Positions 1 to 8,629 of a stretch of 64,000 nt of DNA are shown here, piece by piece (position 1 is the first letter of the stretch; every line of letters starts with the position of its first letter). Source of the DNA: Coriobacteriia bacterium (lineage in GTDB: Bacteria; Actinomycetota; Coriobacteriia; Coriobacteriales; QAMH01); contig QAMH01000007.1 in NCBI GenBank assembly GCA_003149935.1, forward strand, positions 168,102 to 232,101, written 5' to 3'. The position numbers were made by a program, and so were the translations under genes. Below the pieces are notes generated by a model. That model was not told where the DNA came from. It made no database searches and saw nothing but the letters and a program-made list of their open reading frames with translations.

Positions 1-579
1 ATCATCGAGGAGGAGGGCTGCGAGGCAAACGTGCCCGGCCTTGTCGACTTCTTCCTCTTCGGCATGCTCAACCCGGCGTTCAGGCACCAGGAGCTCACGC
101 CCAACCTCAAGAAGTACGTGGGCGCCAAGGGCGTCGTCGCCTTTTTCGAGAAACTGCGCGACCCGGTGCGCAAGGCGCTGGCCGCCTCCGAGCGCTTCGA
201 GCCCATCATGCATATCGAGGACATCGCACAGGGCGCAAGCGACATCATCGACCTGGGCAACACCATGGGCGAAGGATGGCTGCTCACGGGCGAGATGGTC
301 GAGCTCGTGAAGGAGGGCACGCCCAACATCGTGTGCTGCCAGCCCTTTGCCTGCCTGCCCAACCACGTCGTGGGCAAGGCCGTCATCAAGGAGATGCGCC
401 GCCAGTACCCGCAGAGCAACATCGTTGCCGTGGACTATGACCCGGGTGCCAGCGAGGTCAACCAGCTCAACCGCATCAAGCTCATGATCGCCGTTGCGTT
501 CAACAATCAGAAGGAACAGGCCGAGGAGCAAGCCGCACAGGTCATGGAGTGTGTCGAGGAAGACGCTGCGAGGGCCTAG
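1..579 (+). CDS. 2-hydroxyacyl-CoA dehydratase activase-related protein, C-terminal part
   Basis: The reading frame is open from the first base, so this is the last 192 residues of a longer gene cut by the window edge. The sequence ends in the block around 'CCQPFACLPNHVVGK', followed by 'VDYDPGASEVNQLNRIKL', which I recognise from the C-terminus of the large (about 1400-residue) BadF/BcrA-type ATPase plus DUF2229 fusion proteins. These accompany 2-hydroxyacyl-CoA dehydratases: the ATPase part transfers a high-energy electron to the dehydratase in anaerobic amino-acid or aromatic fermentation. The ATPase domain itself lies outside the window, so the role is by family only. The next gene starts about one base after its stop. 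Confidence 0.8.
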   Translation: MIEEEGCEANVPGLVDFFLFGMLNPAFRHQELTPNLKKYVGAKGVVAFFEKLRDPVRKALAASERFEPIMHIEDIAQGASDIIDLGNTMGEGWLLTGEMVELVKEGTPNIVCCQPFACLPNHVVGKAVIKEMRRQYPQSNIVAVDYDPGASEVNQLNRIKLMIAVAFNNQKEQAEEQAAQVMECVEEDAARA

Positions 580-580
580 G

Positions 581-1960
581 GTGGGCGCGAGGTCCGCAGA
601 CACCCCGCGCTTCGACGTTGCCCAGTTCGTGAGCGACAACTGCGTGGCCATCTGCATGCTGTTGGCCATCGTCGCACTGTCGTTCACCGGCGTCGGAAAC
701 GCCATGTTCGTATGCGCACTCGGCGCGATGCTCTGCGTCGCCATTCTCACGAAGCGCAGCATGAAGCTTGACCTGTGGATCTTCATACCGCTCGTCATCT
801 ACATCGCCATAGGCGCCGTCGCGACCTTCGCCACCTACGGAACCCTGACCGAAGGCTACGTATGCGTGGAGGTGGTTTTCCTCGCAATCTACCTGGCCAT
901 AGCCAGCATGGGTGATGAGGAGGCGCTCCTCATGCGTCGGGGATGCGTTGCCTGGGCCATCGTGGCGGCCGCCGTCGCCATCGTGCTCTTCGCCTGCAAC
1001 GCGTTCGGCGGTGTGGTGTCCCGGCTGAGCTGGCCGCTTTCCGGTGCGAATGCCGAGGGCATCTTTCTGGTGATTGCCTGGTTCGCCCTGCGTGCCCTCA
1101 AGTCCGATGAAACACCCGACCGCGTCTTGCGCCACGGTGAGCCCATCATTCTCGTGGCCCTTGCCCTCACGCTTTCGCTCGGCAGCTTTGGCGCCCTCGT
1201 TATCGGTGCCATCGCGATGCTGCTCTACGGCAAGCGCGACCGGACCTGGGGTACGGTGGGTGCCGACGCCGCCGTCATGGTCGTCAAGCTCGCGATTGGG
1301 GTGGGGACGGGCCTATGCCTGTACCTTGCGCCATCCTGGGGCGACCTGCCGCTTTTCAACGTCGTCACGCTCGCCTACCTCGCTGTGCTCGTGGTGTTCT
1401 GGCCCCGTCTTGATGACTACCTGCGGACGCACATGCGCCTTACGGTGCCCCTTGCCATCCTGGGACCCCTCCTTGCCGTCGTCGCCGCATGCATTCGCGG
1501 CAGTGCGCCGGCAACTTTCGTCGAGCGCCTTGAGATGATGGGCAACGGCTTTGGCTACCTGTCCGTCAATCCGCTCTTCGGCGTCGGCCCCTACCAGTGG
1601 CGCATGCTGAACATGGCGGATGGCGACACGTACTTCAACACCTGGCACATCCACAACAGCCTGCTGCACATCTCCGTGGAGTTTGGCCTCATAGCGGCGC
1701 TTATGTTGCTGGTCATCGTCGTGCGCTTCTTTCTCAAGCGCCGCAATCCCGAGCAACGTGGTGGCTTCATCGCCTTCTTCGTCCACAATATGTTCGACAC
1801 GAGCTTCTTCTTCCCGGCAATTACCGGTCTTATGATGGTGACGGCGGGCTCCCCGCGAGAGACAGGGGCGTGCCTGTGCGGCGCACCGGTCAAGATTCTT
1901 GCCGGGGCCTTTGCCCTGGGGTTTGCCGCTCTTGCCCTCTGCTACGCGCTGGGAATCTAG
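581..1960 (+). CDS. O-antigen ligase (WaaL-like) family membrane protein
   Basis: A polytopic membrane protein of about 460 residues with roughly ten hydrophobic segments and a large hydrophilic loop before the last helices. The loop holds 'NPLFGVGPYQW' and 'WHIHNSLLHISVEFGLIAA', the characteristic motif region of the Wzy_C / O-antigen ligase family, which transfers or polymerises surface glycans on the outer membrane face. In a Gram-positive-type cell it would act on a wall glycopolymer. Start is uncertain: GTG at 581 has an AGGG six bases upstream and avoids overlap with the previous gene; GTG at 551 and an upstream in-frame ATG at 494 are alternatives. It is followed 12 bases later by an amidase gene and may be cotranscribed with it. 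Confidence 0.75.
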   Translation: MGARSADTPRFDVAQFVSDNCVAICMLLAIVALSFTGVGNAMFVCALGAMLCVAILTKRSMKLDLWIFIPLVIYIAIGAVATFATYGTLTEGYVCVEVVFLAIYLAIASMGDEEALLMRRGCVAWAIVAAAVAIVLFACNAFGGVVSRLSWPLSGANAEGIFLVIAWFALRALKSDETPDRVLRHGEPIILVALALTLSLGSFGALVIGAIAMLLYGKRDRTWGTVGADAAVMVVKLAIGVGTGLCLYLAPSWGDLPLFNVVTLAYLAVLVVFWPRLDDYLRTHMRLTVPLAILGPLLAVVAACIRGSAPATFVERLEMMGNGFGYLSVNPLFGVGPYQWRMLNMADGDTYFNTWHIHNSLLHISVEFGLIAALMLLVIVVRFFLKRRNPEQRGGFIAFFVHNMFDTSFFFPAITGLMMVTAGSPRETGACLCGAPVKILAGAFALGFAALALCYALGI

Positions 1961-1972
1961 GGAGGTGGAGCC

Positions 1973-2671
1973 ATGGGAGACGATGTGAGATACGATGCTG
2001 CCGCCCCAGGTGCCCCAGGGCATCCATGGCGTGTCGCGCGCTTGCTGCTCGCCGGCTTTGTCGTCCTCGTCATGGCTGTGGCCGTTCTCTGCATTGCCGA
2101 ATACAGCTCCCTGCCCGACAACGTTGATCGTGTGCTGACGCAGGAGGAACAGGCGCAGGTCATCGCCGATAACAGTCCGCTTACCGATTATGTGATGTTG
2201 AGTCCCAACGCGGATTTCCCACGCGATGACGACATCACGAAGATCACGATCCACCACATGGCCGGTGACCTTTCCCTCGAGGAGCTGGGTAGCCGCTTTT
2301 CTGACCGTGACCGGCGCGCATCCTCCAACTATGCCATAGACAGCGATGGTAATGTGGCCCTTTACGTCGAGGAGAAGAACCGGGCCTGGACCTCGAGCGA
2401 CCGGGAGAACGACGAGCGTGCCATCACCATTGAGGTGGCCAACGACGAGGCGGACGGGGATTGGCACGTGAGCGATGCCGCTTACGACGCGCTCGTCGAG
2501 CTCTGCGTCGACATCTGCAAGCGCAACGACATCACCGAGTTCACTTACACGGGTGATGAGAGGGGCACGTTGACGACCCATCGCATGTTCAATCCGGATA
2601 CGATATGTCCCGGTCCGTATCTCAACGGTAAACTCCCCGCCCTTGCCCGTGAGGTCAACGCTCGCTTATAA
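1973..2671 (+). CDS. membrane-anchored N-acetylmuramoyl-L-alanine amidase (Amidase_2)
   Basis: 232 residues: a short cytoplasmic N-terminus, one transmembrane segment at about residues 20-45, then an extracellular Amidase_2/PGRP-type domain. Zinc-site residues are visible: His in 'ITIHHMAG', His in 'LTTHRMF' and Cys in 'DTICPGPYL'. 'AITIEVAND' matches the conserved strand of the family. The enzyme would cleave the lactyl-L-Ala bond of peptidoglycan on the cell surface. It starts 12 bases after the O-antigen-ligase gene with a GGAGG just upstream. Its stop codon overlaps the -10 box of the promoter for the fibre operon that follows. Confidence 0.85.
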   Translation: MGDDVRYDAAAPGAPGHPWRVARLLLAGFVVLVMAVAVLCIAEYSSLPDNVDRVLTQEEQAQVIADNSPLTDYVMLSPNADFPRDDDITKITIHHMAGDLSLEELGSRFSDRDRRASSNYAIDSDGNVALYVEEKNRAWTSSDRENDERAITIEVANDEADGDWHVSDAAYDALVELCVDICKRNDITEFTYTGDERGTLTTHRMFNPDTICPGPYLNGKLPALAREVNARL

Positions 2672-2672
2672 T
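2643..2672 (+). promoter_or_regulatory. candidate sigma-70 promoter of the surface-fibre operon
   Basis: A perfect TATAAT at 2667-2672 sits 18 bases after TTGCCC (2643-2648). It overlaps the stop codon of the amidase gene and lies about 90 bases upstream of the pilin start, which has its own GAGGAGG ribosome site at 2746-2752. The position makes it the likely promoter for the six-gene fibre cluster. Not experimentally supported. Confidence 0.5.
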
Positions 2673-2761
2673 AGCTACCTTGGAATTACTGTCGCTATTT
2701 CCTCCTTGAGCGGGGAAAACGACTGAGAGAAGACCTTCGTGAGACGAGGAGGTTGTGGCGT

Positions 2762-5500
2762 ATGAGTAGTGCAAACGTCGAGGCGCAGGGAGCTTCCAGG
2801 CGGAAGTTCGTCCCCATGGCAATAGTGGCGATCATGGCCGTTTTGGTGGGTGTTGCCATAGCATTTGCCGCAATAGCCAACGGCTATGAGGGTGGCAGCT
2901 ACAATCCCGTCCTAAAGCCGGTGTCCGTCGAGAAACAGCTCGAGCCGGGGACGGAGTCCTCGGGCGACACGCTGTTCGATTTCGAGCTGACCGTCTCGCC
3001 CGAGTACGTCAATGACGAGCTTAACCAGATTGACAAGGACACTAAAGGCTCCAAGGTCACGTCAGTCGAGGGTGTTGTCTACGACGTCACCTATGATGAC
3101 GCCGGAAAGGCCATCCTTACGCCCGCCGCCGTTGATGCCGGTAGCGCTTCGGAAGCTGCTACGATCAATGGCATGACGGCCGTAACAGACGCGATAGACG
3201 ATTATGGCAATCCCGTTCTGGGCATGGTGACTCTTGGCATCAAGGACCATACAGTTAGATTCTCGCTCAAGGCCGGCCAGCGCATCCTCTTCGAGAACAT
3301 GCCATTTGCCTATGATGATGCCTACGATAAACATGGCAATAAAAAGGATAGCAACTTCATCGTGAAGGAGCTCATCGGTTACGACAGTGCCGCTGCTAAG
3401 GCCGGCTACGACTTTTCGGGAGTCGAGGTGCGCCCCGATGCTGCAAAAGGCACGATCGATGGCACGGGCACCACTGCCAAGACCGCTTATGACAACTACA
3501 AGGAATATCTATACACGTATTACGATGATGATGACAATGTGGTGAATGAACCTAATTGCGGTAAAGACGATTACGATTATAAATATACGTTCTTTGACGC
3601 GAATGGTAATGAAATTGCTGATCCAAACTGTGGTTCGGATGACTATTACAGCGATATATATTTCAATAACGATACTGATCCGGCGACTGCAAATTGGTAT
3701 TTCAACATTAATCAAAATGGCTGGGTCTACTACGATTTTGATGGAAATGTCGTTGATGAGCCGAATACTAGTGCCGGAGAGACTGATAAGGGCGGTGGCT
3801 ATGTTGTAGATGGCAAATTTGTTGCGCTCTGCAGTGAGGTTCGGTTTTATTACGATAAAGATCACAAAGAAGTGACGCCTAATTGGTCATGGTATCAATA
3901 TGGCGAAGAGTACATCACCCACGCCACCGAGGTCGTCTTCACCAACAAGAAGGTGCTCGACCCGAGACCGCTAAAGGTCACCAAAAACGTCGAGAAGTCT
4001 GCAGATGACGCAAAGGATGACCCCAATGCCGTCTTCAATTTCGAGCTCATCGTTTCACCCGAACACGGGAAAGACGTGTCGTATAAGGGTCGCAAGGTTT
4101 CCGGCAAGCTTGTCGATGCCGCTGGAAACGCGGTGACATCGGAGTACGTCTTCGAGGAGAATCATGCGATTACCTTCAGCCTGCGCGCAGGCGAGAGCAT
4201 CGAGTTCGCGGGCATGCCCTTTGCCCTTGACGACAAAGACGGCACGTACATCATCAAGGAGCTTTCCTACAAGGCAAAGGAAGGCACGGAGGAGCAGCCC
4301 GCTGCCTCATATAAGTTTGGCACTGTCAGTGCCGACAAGGGCACGTGTGCCGTCACCAAGGACGGGGATGCACATCATGACTCAAGTGCCCTGGGTACGG
4401 CCACCGGCATTCTGGGCGCCAATGGCCTGACGACCGTGACCGTCACGAACAGGCAGGTGACTCCGCCTTCGCAGGAGACACCGGTCGATGGCAAGACAAA
4501 GGTCACCATCTCCAAGATGCTCGAAGGTGTCGATGATCCCGATGCCACGTTTGATTTCGAGATGATTATTTCGCCTGAGTGGGCAACTCCGGAGCATTAC
4601 ATCGGAACGAATACCGAGCCCGTGTCCATTACCGGCACTGTTTACAACAAGAGTGACGGCAAGGAGATTGGTTCGAAGACATATAACGTGGTTCAGAACA
4701 GGGTGACGGGAATCGAACTCAAGGCTGGCCAGTACATCACCTTCGCGGATGTTCCGTACAAGCATGTCGAGGGCGAGCCGGGTGCCGTCATCGTCAACGA
4801 GCTTCTCGAGGGCGTTGTCGCAAAGAGCTACAGCCTGCAAGGTTACACGGTCGATACGGGCAAGGACCTTGGCTTTGGGCAGGCAACTCAGGACACGATC
4901 GTGAATACTGATAACACGTCCGTTTCCAGCCTGCTTGCGCCCAGCGGTGCAACGGATAAGACCGCCACGGGCGTCTATGGCGAGCTTGTCCTAGACGAGT
5001 CTGGCAATGGTGAGTTTGGCGTGACGTTTACCAACGCGCCTGCGGGTAGCAAGCTCACCGTGACCAAGAATCTCGAGGGCTTCGACTTTGGCAAGTACGA
5101 CGAGGCAAACGTCGCCTTCAACGTGTACAGGTTCGATACCGAGGCGGACTGCGTGGCGTTTGTGAGGAACGGCAATGCGCAGAACGCCACCTGGAAAGGC
5201 ACGCTTGCGATGCATCTGACCGCCAATGGCGTGCAGAGCACCGAGCTCACCGGTCTGGATGAGGGTTACTACGCCATCGAGGAGCTTTCGGCTACGAACA
5301 TGAAGGTCGTCGATATCGCGCGCAAGCACGTGCATGTCACCGCTGGCGTTGGCGGAGAGTTCACCGTGAGCTTTAGCAATACGTTCGACGACCAGAACAC
5401 CTACGAGAACGCCATCGTCAATTCCTACAAGAAGGTAATTGACAAGGATGGAAAGATTACCTGGCAGCGCTACAAAGACGGCGAGCCGGTGACCGACTAA
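2762..5500 (+). CDS. secreted pilin-like protein with four isopeptide-type (FctA/Spy0128-like) domains
   Basis: 912 residues from the ATG at 2762, chosen over an in-frame TTG at 2753 because GAGGAGG lies nine bases upstream. A signal peptide or membrane segment covers about residues 18-42. Four domains follow, starting near residues 58, 405, 578 and 763. Each opens with a Lys-containing strand ('KVTKN', 'KVTISK', 'KLTVTKN'), carries a Glu in 'VKEL', 'IKEL', 'VNEL' or 'IEEL', and closes with an Asn strand ('FTNKK', 'VTNRQ', 'FTNAP', 'FSNTF'). This is the Lys/Glu/Asn layout of self-forming intramolecular isopeptide bonds in Gram-positive pilins. No LPXTG-like motif or C-terminal anchor is present. 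The first domain holds an AT-rich insert (about 3490-3900) of degenerate repeats with Cys residues. First gene of the operon. Confidence 0.75.
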   Translation: MSSANVEAQGASRRKFVPMAIVAIMAVLVGVAIAFAAIANGYEGGSYNPVLKPVSVEKQLEPGTESSGDTLFDFELTVSPEYVNDELNQIDKDTKGSKVTSVEGVVYDVTYDDAGKAILTPAAVDAGSASEAATINGMTAVTDAIDDYGNPVLGMVTLGIKDHTVRFSLKAGQRILFENMPFAYDDAYDKHGNKKDSNFIVKELIGYDSAAAKAGYDFSGVEVRPDAAKGTIDGTGTTAKTAYDNYKEYLYTYYDDDDNVVNEPNCGKDDYDYKYTFFDANGNEIADPNCGSDDYYSDIYFNNDTDPATANWYFNINQNGWVYYDFDGNVVDEPNTSAGETDKGGGYVVDGKFVALCSEVRFYYDKDHKEVTPNWSWYQYGEEYITHATEVVFTNKKVLDPRPLKVTKNVEKSADDAKDDPNAVFNFELIVSPEHGKDVSYKGRKVSGKLVDAAGNAVTSEYVFEENHAITFSLRAGESIEFAGMPFALDDKDGTYIIKELSYKAKEGTEEQPAASYKFGTVSADKGTCAVTKDGDAHHDSSALGTATGILGANGLTTVTVTNRQVTPPSQETPVDGKTKVTISKMLEGVDDPDATFDFEMIISPEWATPEHYIGTNTEPVSITGTVYNKSDGKEIGSKTYNVVQNRVTGIELKAGQYITFADVPYKHVEGEPGAVIVNELLEGVVAKSYSLQGYTVDTGKDLGFGQATQDTIVNTDNTSVSSLLAPSGATDKTATGVYGELVLDESGNGEFGVTFTNAPAGSKLTVTKNLEGFDFGKYDEANVAFNVYRFDTEADCVAFVRNGNAQNATWKGTLAMHLTANGVQSTELTGLDEGYYAIEELSATNMKVVDIARKHVHVTAGVGGEFTVSFSNTFDDQNTYENAIVNSYKKVIDKDGKITWQRYKDGEPVTD

Positions 5501-5526
5501 CCCACGGGGACGAAAGGAGGTTCCTC

Positions 5527-6069
5527 ATGAAAAGCAGTTACCTTACCAAGCGCATTGCAGTCGCCGGTCTGGCAATCTGCCTGTTTGCCTTGACGACGGT
5601 CGGCATCTCCCTTGCGTATTACACGGATACGTCGAACGCTTCGGGATCGGTGCCCTTCGCGACTTCTCCCGGCACGGAGATCGAGGAGGAGTTCGATGGC
5701 ATGAACAAGGACATCGCCATCAAGAACACGGGGGATGTTCCCGTGGTGGTTCGTTTCAAGGCTGTCTATCCTTCGGAGGAGTTCGCCTCGGTGTCGGTAG
5801 GGTCGACTTCGAGCAACTGGGTCGTCCTGAATTCGGACGATGGATGGATTTACTACGCGCAGCCGCTCATGGCGGGTGCCACGACGGAGCGCCTGGACGT
5901 CAACGTCAAGCCAAGCGATGACGCGCCCAGCAGCTTTGACATCACCGTATTCCAGCAACACGGTGTCGCCTATTACGAGGACGGCGCGCTTTGCGCGAAG
6001 TTTGGCGATAGCGTGATCTCGCTTGCAGAGGGCACCTTCGCCCCCGTCGGCGCCGCGAGCAATCTCTAG
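5527..6069 (+). CDS. SipW-type secreted protein (TasA/camelysin-like)
   Basis: 180 residues. The N-terminus has basic residues, a hydrophobic core and 'TVGISLAYYTD', the signal-peptide style seen in substrates of SipW-type signal peptidases such as TasA and camelysin. The rest is a beta-rich secreted domain with phrases such as 'IKNTGDVPVVVRFKAVYP', as expected of small fibre subunits. An AAAGGAGG ribosome site precedes the ATG. It lies 26 bases downstream of the pilin gene and in the same operon as a SipW-type peptidase, supporting export and processing by that enzyme. No wall-sorting motif. Family assignment rests on signal type, size and context, not on a clear domain match. Confidence 0.6.
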   Translation: MKSSYLTKRIAVAGLAICLFALTTVGISLAYYTDTSNASGSVPFATSPGTEIEEEFDGMNKDIAIKNTGDVPVVVRFKAVYPSEEFASVSVGSTSSNWVVLNSDDGWIYYAQPLMAGATTERLDVNVKPSDDAPSSFDITVFQQHGVAYYEDGALCAKFGDSVISLAEGTFAPVGAASNL

Positions 6070-6084
6070 GACGGGAGGATAATC

Positions 6085-6771
6085 ATGGAAAACGCTAAGA
6101 AGATCTCTTCCCGCACCCTCGCATTCATGGTGATCGGCGCACTGATTCTGTTTGGTCTGGGCGTTGTCGGAGTCGTCCAATCCTCGCGCGCGCAGCTTGC
6201 GTATTTTAGCGAGCAATACGTCGCGGGCATCGCGCAGACGCATCTGGGTGTGAACCTGACCGAAAACGGCGCCGTCGTCGAGGGCGAGGACGCCCTGCTT
6301 GGCCAGCTGCTCGCCGGTGATGACCAATTGGTTCCGGGTAAGGAATACGCCGAGGCCCTCTCGGTCAAGAACGATACCGATATGGGCGAGTACGTGCGCC
6401 TTACGGTGCGCAAGTACTGGGAGACGGCAGACGGCTCCAAGGCGCCTGCAATAGATCCCGCACTCATCGAACTCGTCTCTGCGAGCGAGGATTGGGTCTT
6501 GAACGAGGATGAATGCACGGACGAACGCCTCGTTTTCTATTACAAGGATGTGCTTGATCCGAATGCGAGCGCCGCCAGCCCCGCGGTGAGTGCCATCATG
6601 ATCGATCCCAGCGTAATCGACCTGCTGGGCGACGATGCGAGCGTGCGCGTCGCGCTTTCGGCGCAAGTCGATTCGGTACAGACCAGCTATGCCGTCGATG
6701 CCGCCAAGAGCGCCTGGGGTGTTGACGTCAAGGCCCTGGGCCTTGGCTGGAACGAGGGAGCTAGCGAGTGA
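6085..6771 (+). CDS. second SipW-type secreted protein
   Basis: 228 residues. An N-terminal hydrophobic segment ('FMVIGALILFGLGVVGVV') is followed by 'RAQLAYFSEQY', again resembling SipW-substrate signal peptides. The mature part has beta-strand-rich, acidic sequence with 'EYAEALSVKNDTDMGEYVRL', which resembles the intact-strand region of TasA-like proteins ('the subunit must accommodate a neighbour'). It starts 15 bases after the preceding gene with a GGGAGG site, and its stop overlaps the next start (GTGA). I do not recognise a named family. A structural or minor fibre subunit is inferred from context. Confidence 0.55.
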   Translation: MENAKKISSRTLAFMVIGALILFGLGVVGVVQSSRAQLAYFSEQYVAGIAQTHLGVNLTENGAVVEGEDALLGQLLAGDDQLVPGKEYAEALSVKNDTDMGEYVRLTVRKYWETADGSKAPAIDPALIELVSASEDWVLNEDECTDERLVFYYKDVLDPNASAASPAVSAIMIDPSVIDLLGDDASVRVALSAQVDSVQTSYAVDAAKSAWGVDVKALGLGWNEGASE

Positions 6772-7559
6772 GTGCCGCGCGAGACATGACCAACGGGACA
6801 GGTTTCGTTGCGCGCGTGACGTGCGCCGCTGCCGCAGTGGCGTTTGCCGTCATCATCGGGTGCGCGGCGTTTGCGGGACTTCCCTCCACGGCATGGGCGG
6901 TGACGGATGGCTGGACCGTGACCTTCACGGGCAGCTCCATGACATCTGACGGCACGGCGGACATCAACAAGACGCTTTCCGGCATGCAGCCGGGTGATTC
7001 CGCGACCTTCGACGTGAAACTCCTCAACGATTGCAATGAGGAGGCAAGCTGGTACATGAAGAACTCGGTTCTCGAGTCCATGGAGACCGAGCTCGCAAAG
7101 GGCGGCTCCTACACCTATAGGCTCAGCTATACGGGGCCTGGTGGCAAGACCGAGACAATCATCGGCAACGAGACCGTTTCCGGCGAAGGCGCCGATTCCG
7201 AGGGCCTGTTTGACGCGACCACGGCAACGGGCGAATGGTTCTTCCTCGACAATCTTCCGGCGCATGGCCAGGGTTTGGTCACGCTCTACGTGGCGCTTGA
7301 CCCCGAGTCTCATGGCAACAGCTATTTCGATACCGAGGCAAAGCTCCGACTCGAGTTCGCCGCGGAGGTTCCCGGCGGCAAGATGGTGACCCAGGACAAA
7401 TCCAGCACCCCCGCGAATAAGGCCACCGGCGGCTCCAGGCTTCCCAGCACTGGCGATATGGTGAAGTTCGGTCTTCCGGTTGCCGTAGTGATTATCGCCC
7501 TCGTGGCATGGGTTGCCATTCGTAGGCGTTCGAGCACAAGGAAAGAAGGTGGCAAGTAA
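6768..7559 (+). CDS. LPXTG wall-anchored surface protein
   Basis: 263 residues starting at GTG 6768 (GAGGGAG seven bases upstream), overlapping the previous stop by four bases. It has a signal peptide to about residue 45 ('GLPSTAWAV'), a beta-rich middle, then 'LPSTGD' near residue 225, a hydrophobic helix and a basic tail, i.e. a full sortase sorting signal. It is the only member of the cluster with a sorting signal, so it is the best candidate for the wall anchor or base of the fibre. A class A-type sortase would be needed and none is encoded in this window. Its TAATG stop/start junction with the next gene indicates translational coupling. Confidence 0.7.
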   Translation: MSAARDMTNGTGFVARVTCAAAAVAFAVIIGCAAFAGLPSTAWAVTDGWTVTFTGSSMTSDGTADINKTLSGMQPGDSATFDVKLLNDCNEEASWYMKNSVLESMETELAKGGSYTYRLSYTGPGGKTETIIGNETVSGEGADSEGLFDATTATGEWFFLDNLPAHGQGLVTLYVALDPESHGNSYFDTEAKLRLEFAAEVPGGKMVTQDKSSTPANKATGGSRLPSTGDMVKFGLPVAVVIIALVAWVAIRRRSSTRKEGGK

Positions 7560-8557
7560 TGACTGCTGCAAAACATACGATGCGACATCTTGGCGCTGCT
7601 CTGTTTGGCGTCGTCCTGACGCTTTTGCTTGCGTTGTGCATGGGACTTCCCGCAGCCGCCTTTGCGGCGCCCGACGATACCACGTACACCATCCGCCTGT
7701 ATGGCGGAAATCGCGGTACGGTCAACGGCCAGGACATGGTCGAGTGGACTGGCGTGCACTATGGCGACACCGTCGATTTGGGGCAAGCCAACATTACTGT
7801 TACCGATGGCAAGTACTATGCGAAGGGCGCACGTCCAGCCGGTCTCGATAACGTGAAGGATGTTGTGTACGTCGCAGACGTTGACGCTAACGGCAAGCTC
7901 AGTGGCACTGTTACGGTGACCGAGGATGCCGATTATGTCATCGCGTACGGTGTCTTGGCCGATCGCGTTGAGTATACGGTGCGCTATGTCGATGCCGCGG
8001 GCAACGAGCTCGCCGCTTCCCAGAAGTTCATGGGCGACATCGGCGACACGCCGGCAACGGCTGCCCCGTATTTCGAGAACTACGTGCCCAATGCATATAC
8101 GGCAACGCTCGCACTTACCGGAGATCCCGACCAGAACGTCATCACGTTCACGTACGCTCGCCTTGCCACGGGTTATACGACCGAGCAGAACGGTGACGGC
8201 ACCATCGACGTGGTCACCCCAACAGGCGATCGCGTGGCGCTCACCCCGAGCCCGGCAACGTCTCTTCCGGCGGCAGCCGTGACTGCGGGCACGGCCGAGA
8301 GCGCCCAGAGCGTCGTTGCTCCTGACGGTACCGAGGTCATGACGGAAGACGGCACGCCCTTGAGTGCGCCGATCGAGAGCTTGACCATCACCGATGATGA
8401 GACGCCGTTGAGCTCTGCTGACGACATCGCGCAGGCCAACGCCGCATCGTCTGCCTGGAATAACTGGGTATCCATCGCCCTCATTGCCGGCGCTGTCGTT
8501 CTGTTGGTTGTGGCCTTCGTGCTCTGGCGGCGCAATCGCAGGAAAGAAGACTTCTAA
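7559..8557 (+). CDS. MucBP-type surface protein with C-terminal membrane anchor
   Basis: 332 residues: signal peptide to about residue 37, an InlB-like beta region ('GNRGTVNGQDMVEW'), and a MucBP-like domain at about residues 135-215 ('VEYTVRYVDAAGNELA' to 'NVITFTYARL'). A linker and one C-terminal transmembrane helix with a basic tail follow ('VLWRRNRRKEDF'). There is no LPXTG in front of the helix, so it is probably membrane-held rather than sortase-linked. MucBP domains bind mucin or host glycans in other bacteria, suggesting an adhesive role. Its start overlaps the previous stop by one base. A GC-rich hairpin follows the gene. Confidence 0.65.
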   Translation: MTAAKHTMRHLGAALFGVVLTLLLALCMGLPAAAFAAPDDTTYTIRLYGGNRGTVNGQDMVEWTGVHYGDTVDLGQANITVTDGKYYAKGARPAGLDNVKDVVYVADVDANGKLSGTVTVTEDADYVIAYGVLADRVEYTVRYVDAAGNELAASQKFMGDIGDTPATAAPYFENYVPNAYTATLALTGDPDQNVITFTYARLATGYTTEQNGDGTIDVVTPTGDRVALTPSPATSLPAAAVTAGTAESAQSVVAPDGTEVMTEDGTPLSAPIESLTITDDETPLSSADDIAQANAASSAWNNWVSIALIAGAVVLLVVAFVLWRRNRRKEDF

Positions 8558-8589
8558 GACGATTCGAGCCGAAAGCAGGTATGATTATA

Positions 8590-8612
8590 CGGGTCCGCAT
8601 GATGCGGGCCCG
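8590..8612 (+). terminator. GC-rich hairpin between the MucBP gene and sipW
   Basis: Arms CGGGTCCGCAT and ATGCGGGCCCG form a near-perfect stem with a very small loop. The following bases are only weakly T-rich (TTGCTAT), so it may attenuate rather than end transcription, letting some read-through into the peptidase gene. Confidence 0.45.
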
Positions 8613-8629
8613 TTGCTATAGGAGGATCA

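Noticed and set aside
8590..8612. Hairpin before sipW as a riboswitch
   Set aside because: A single short stem with no conserved aptamer sequence; better explained as a terminator or attenuator.
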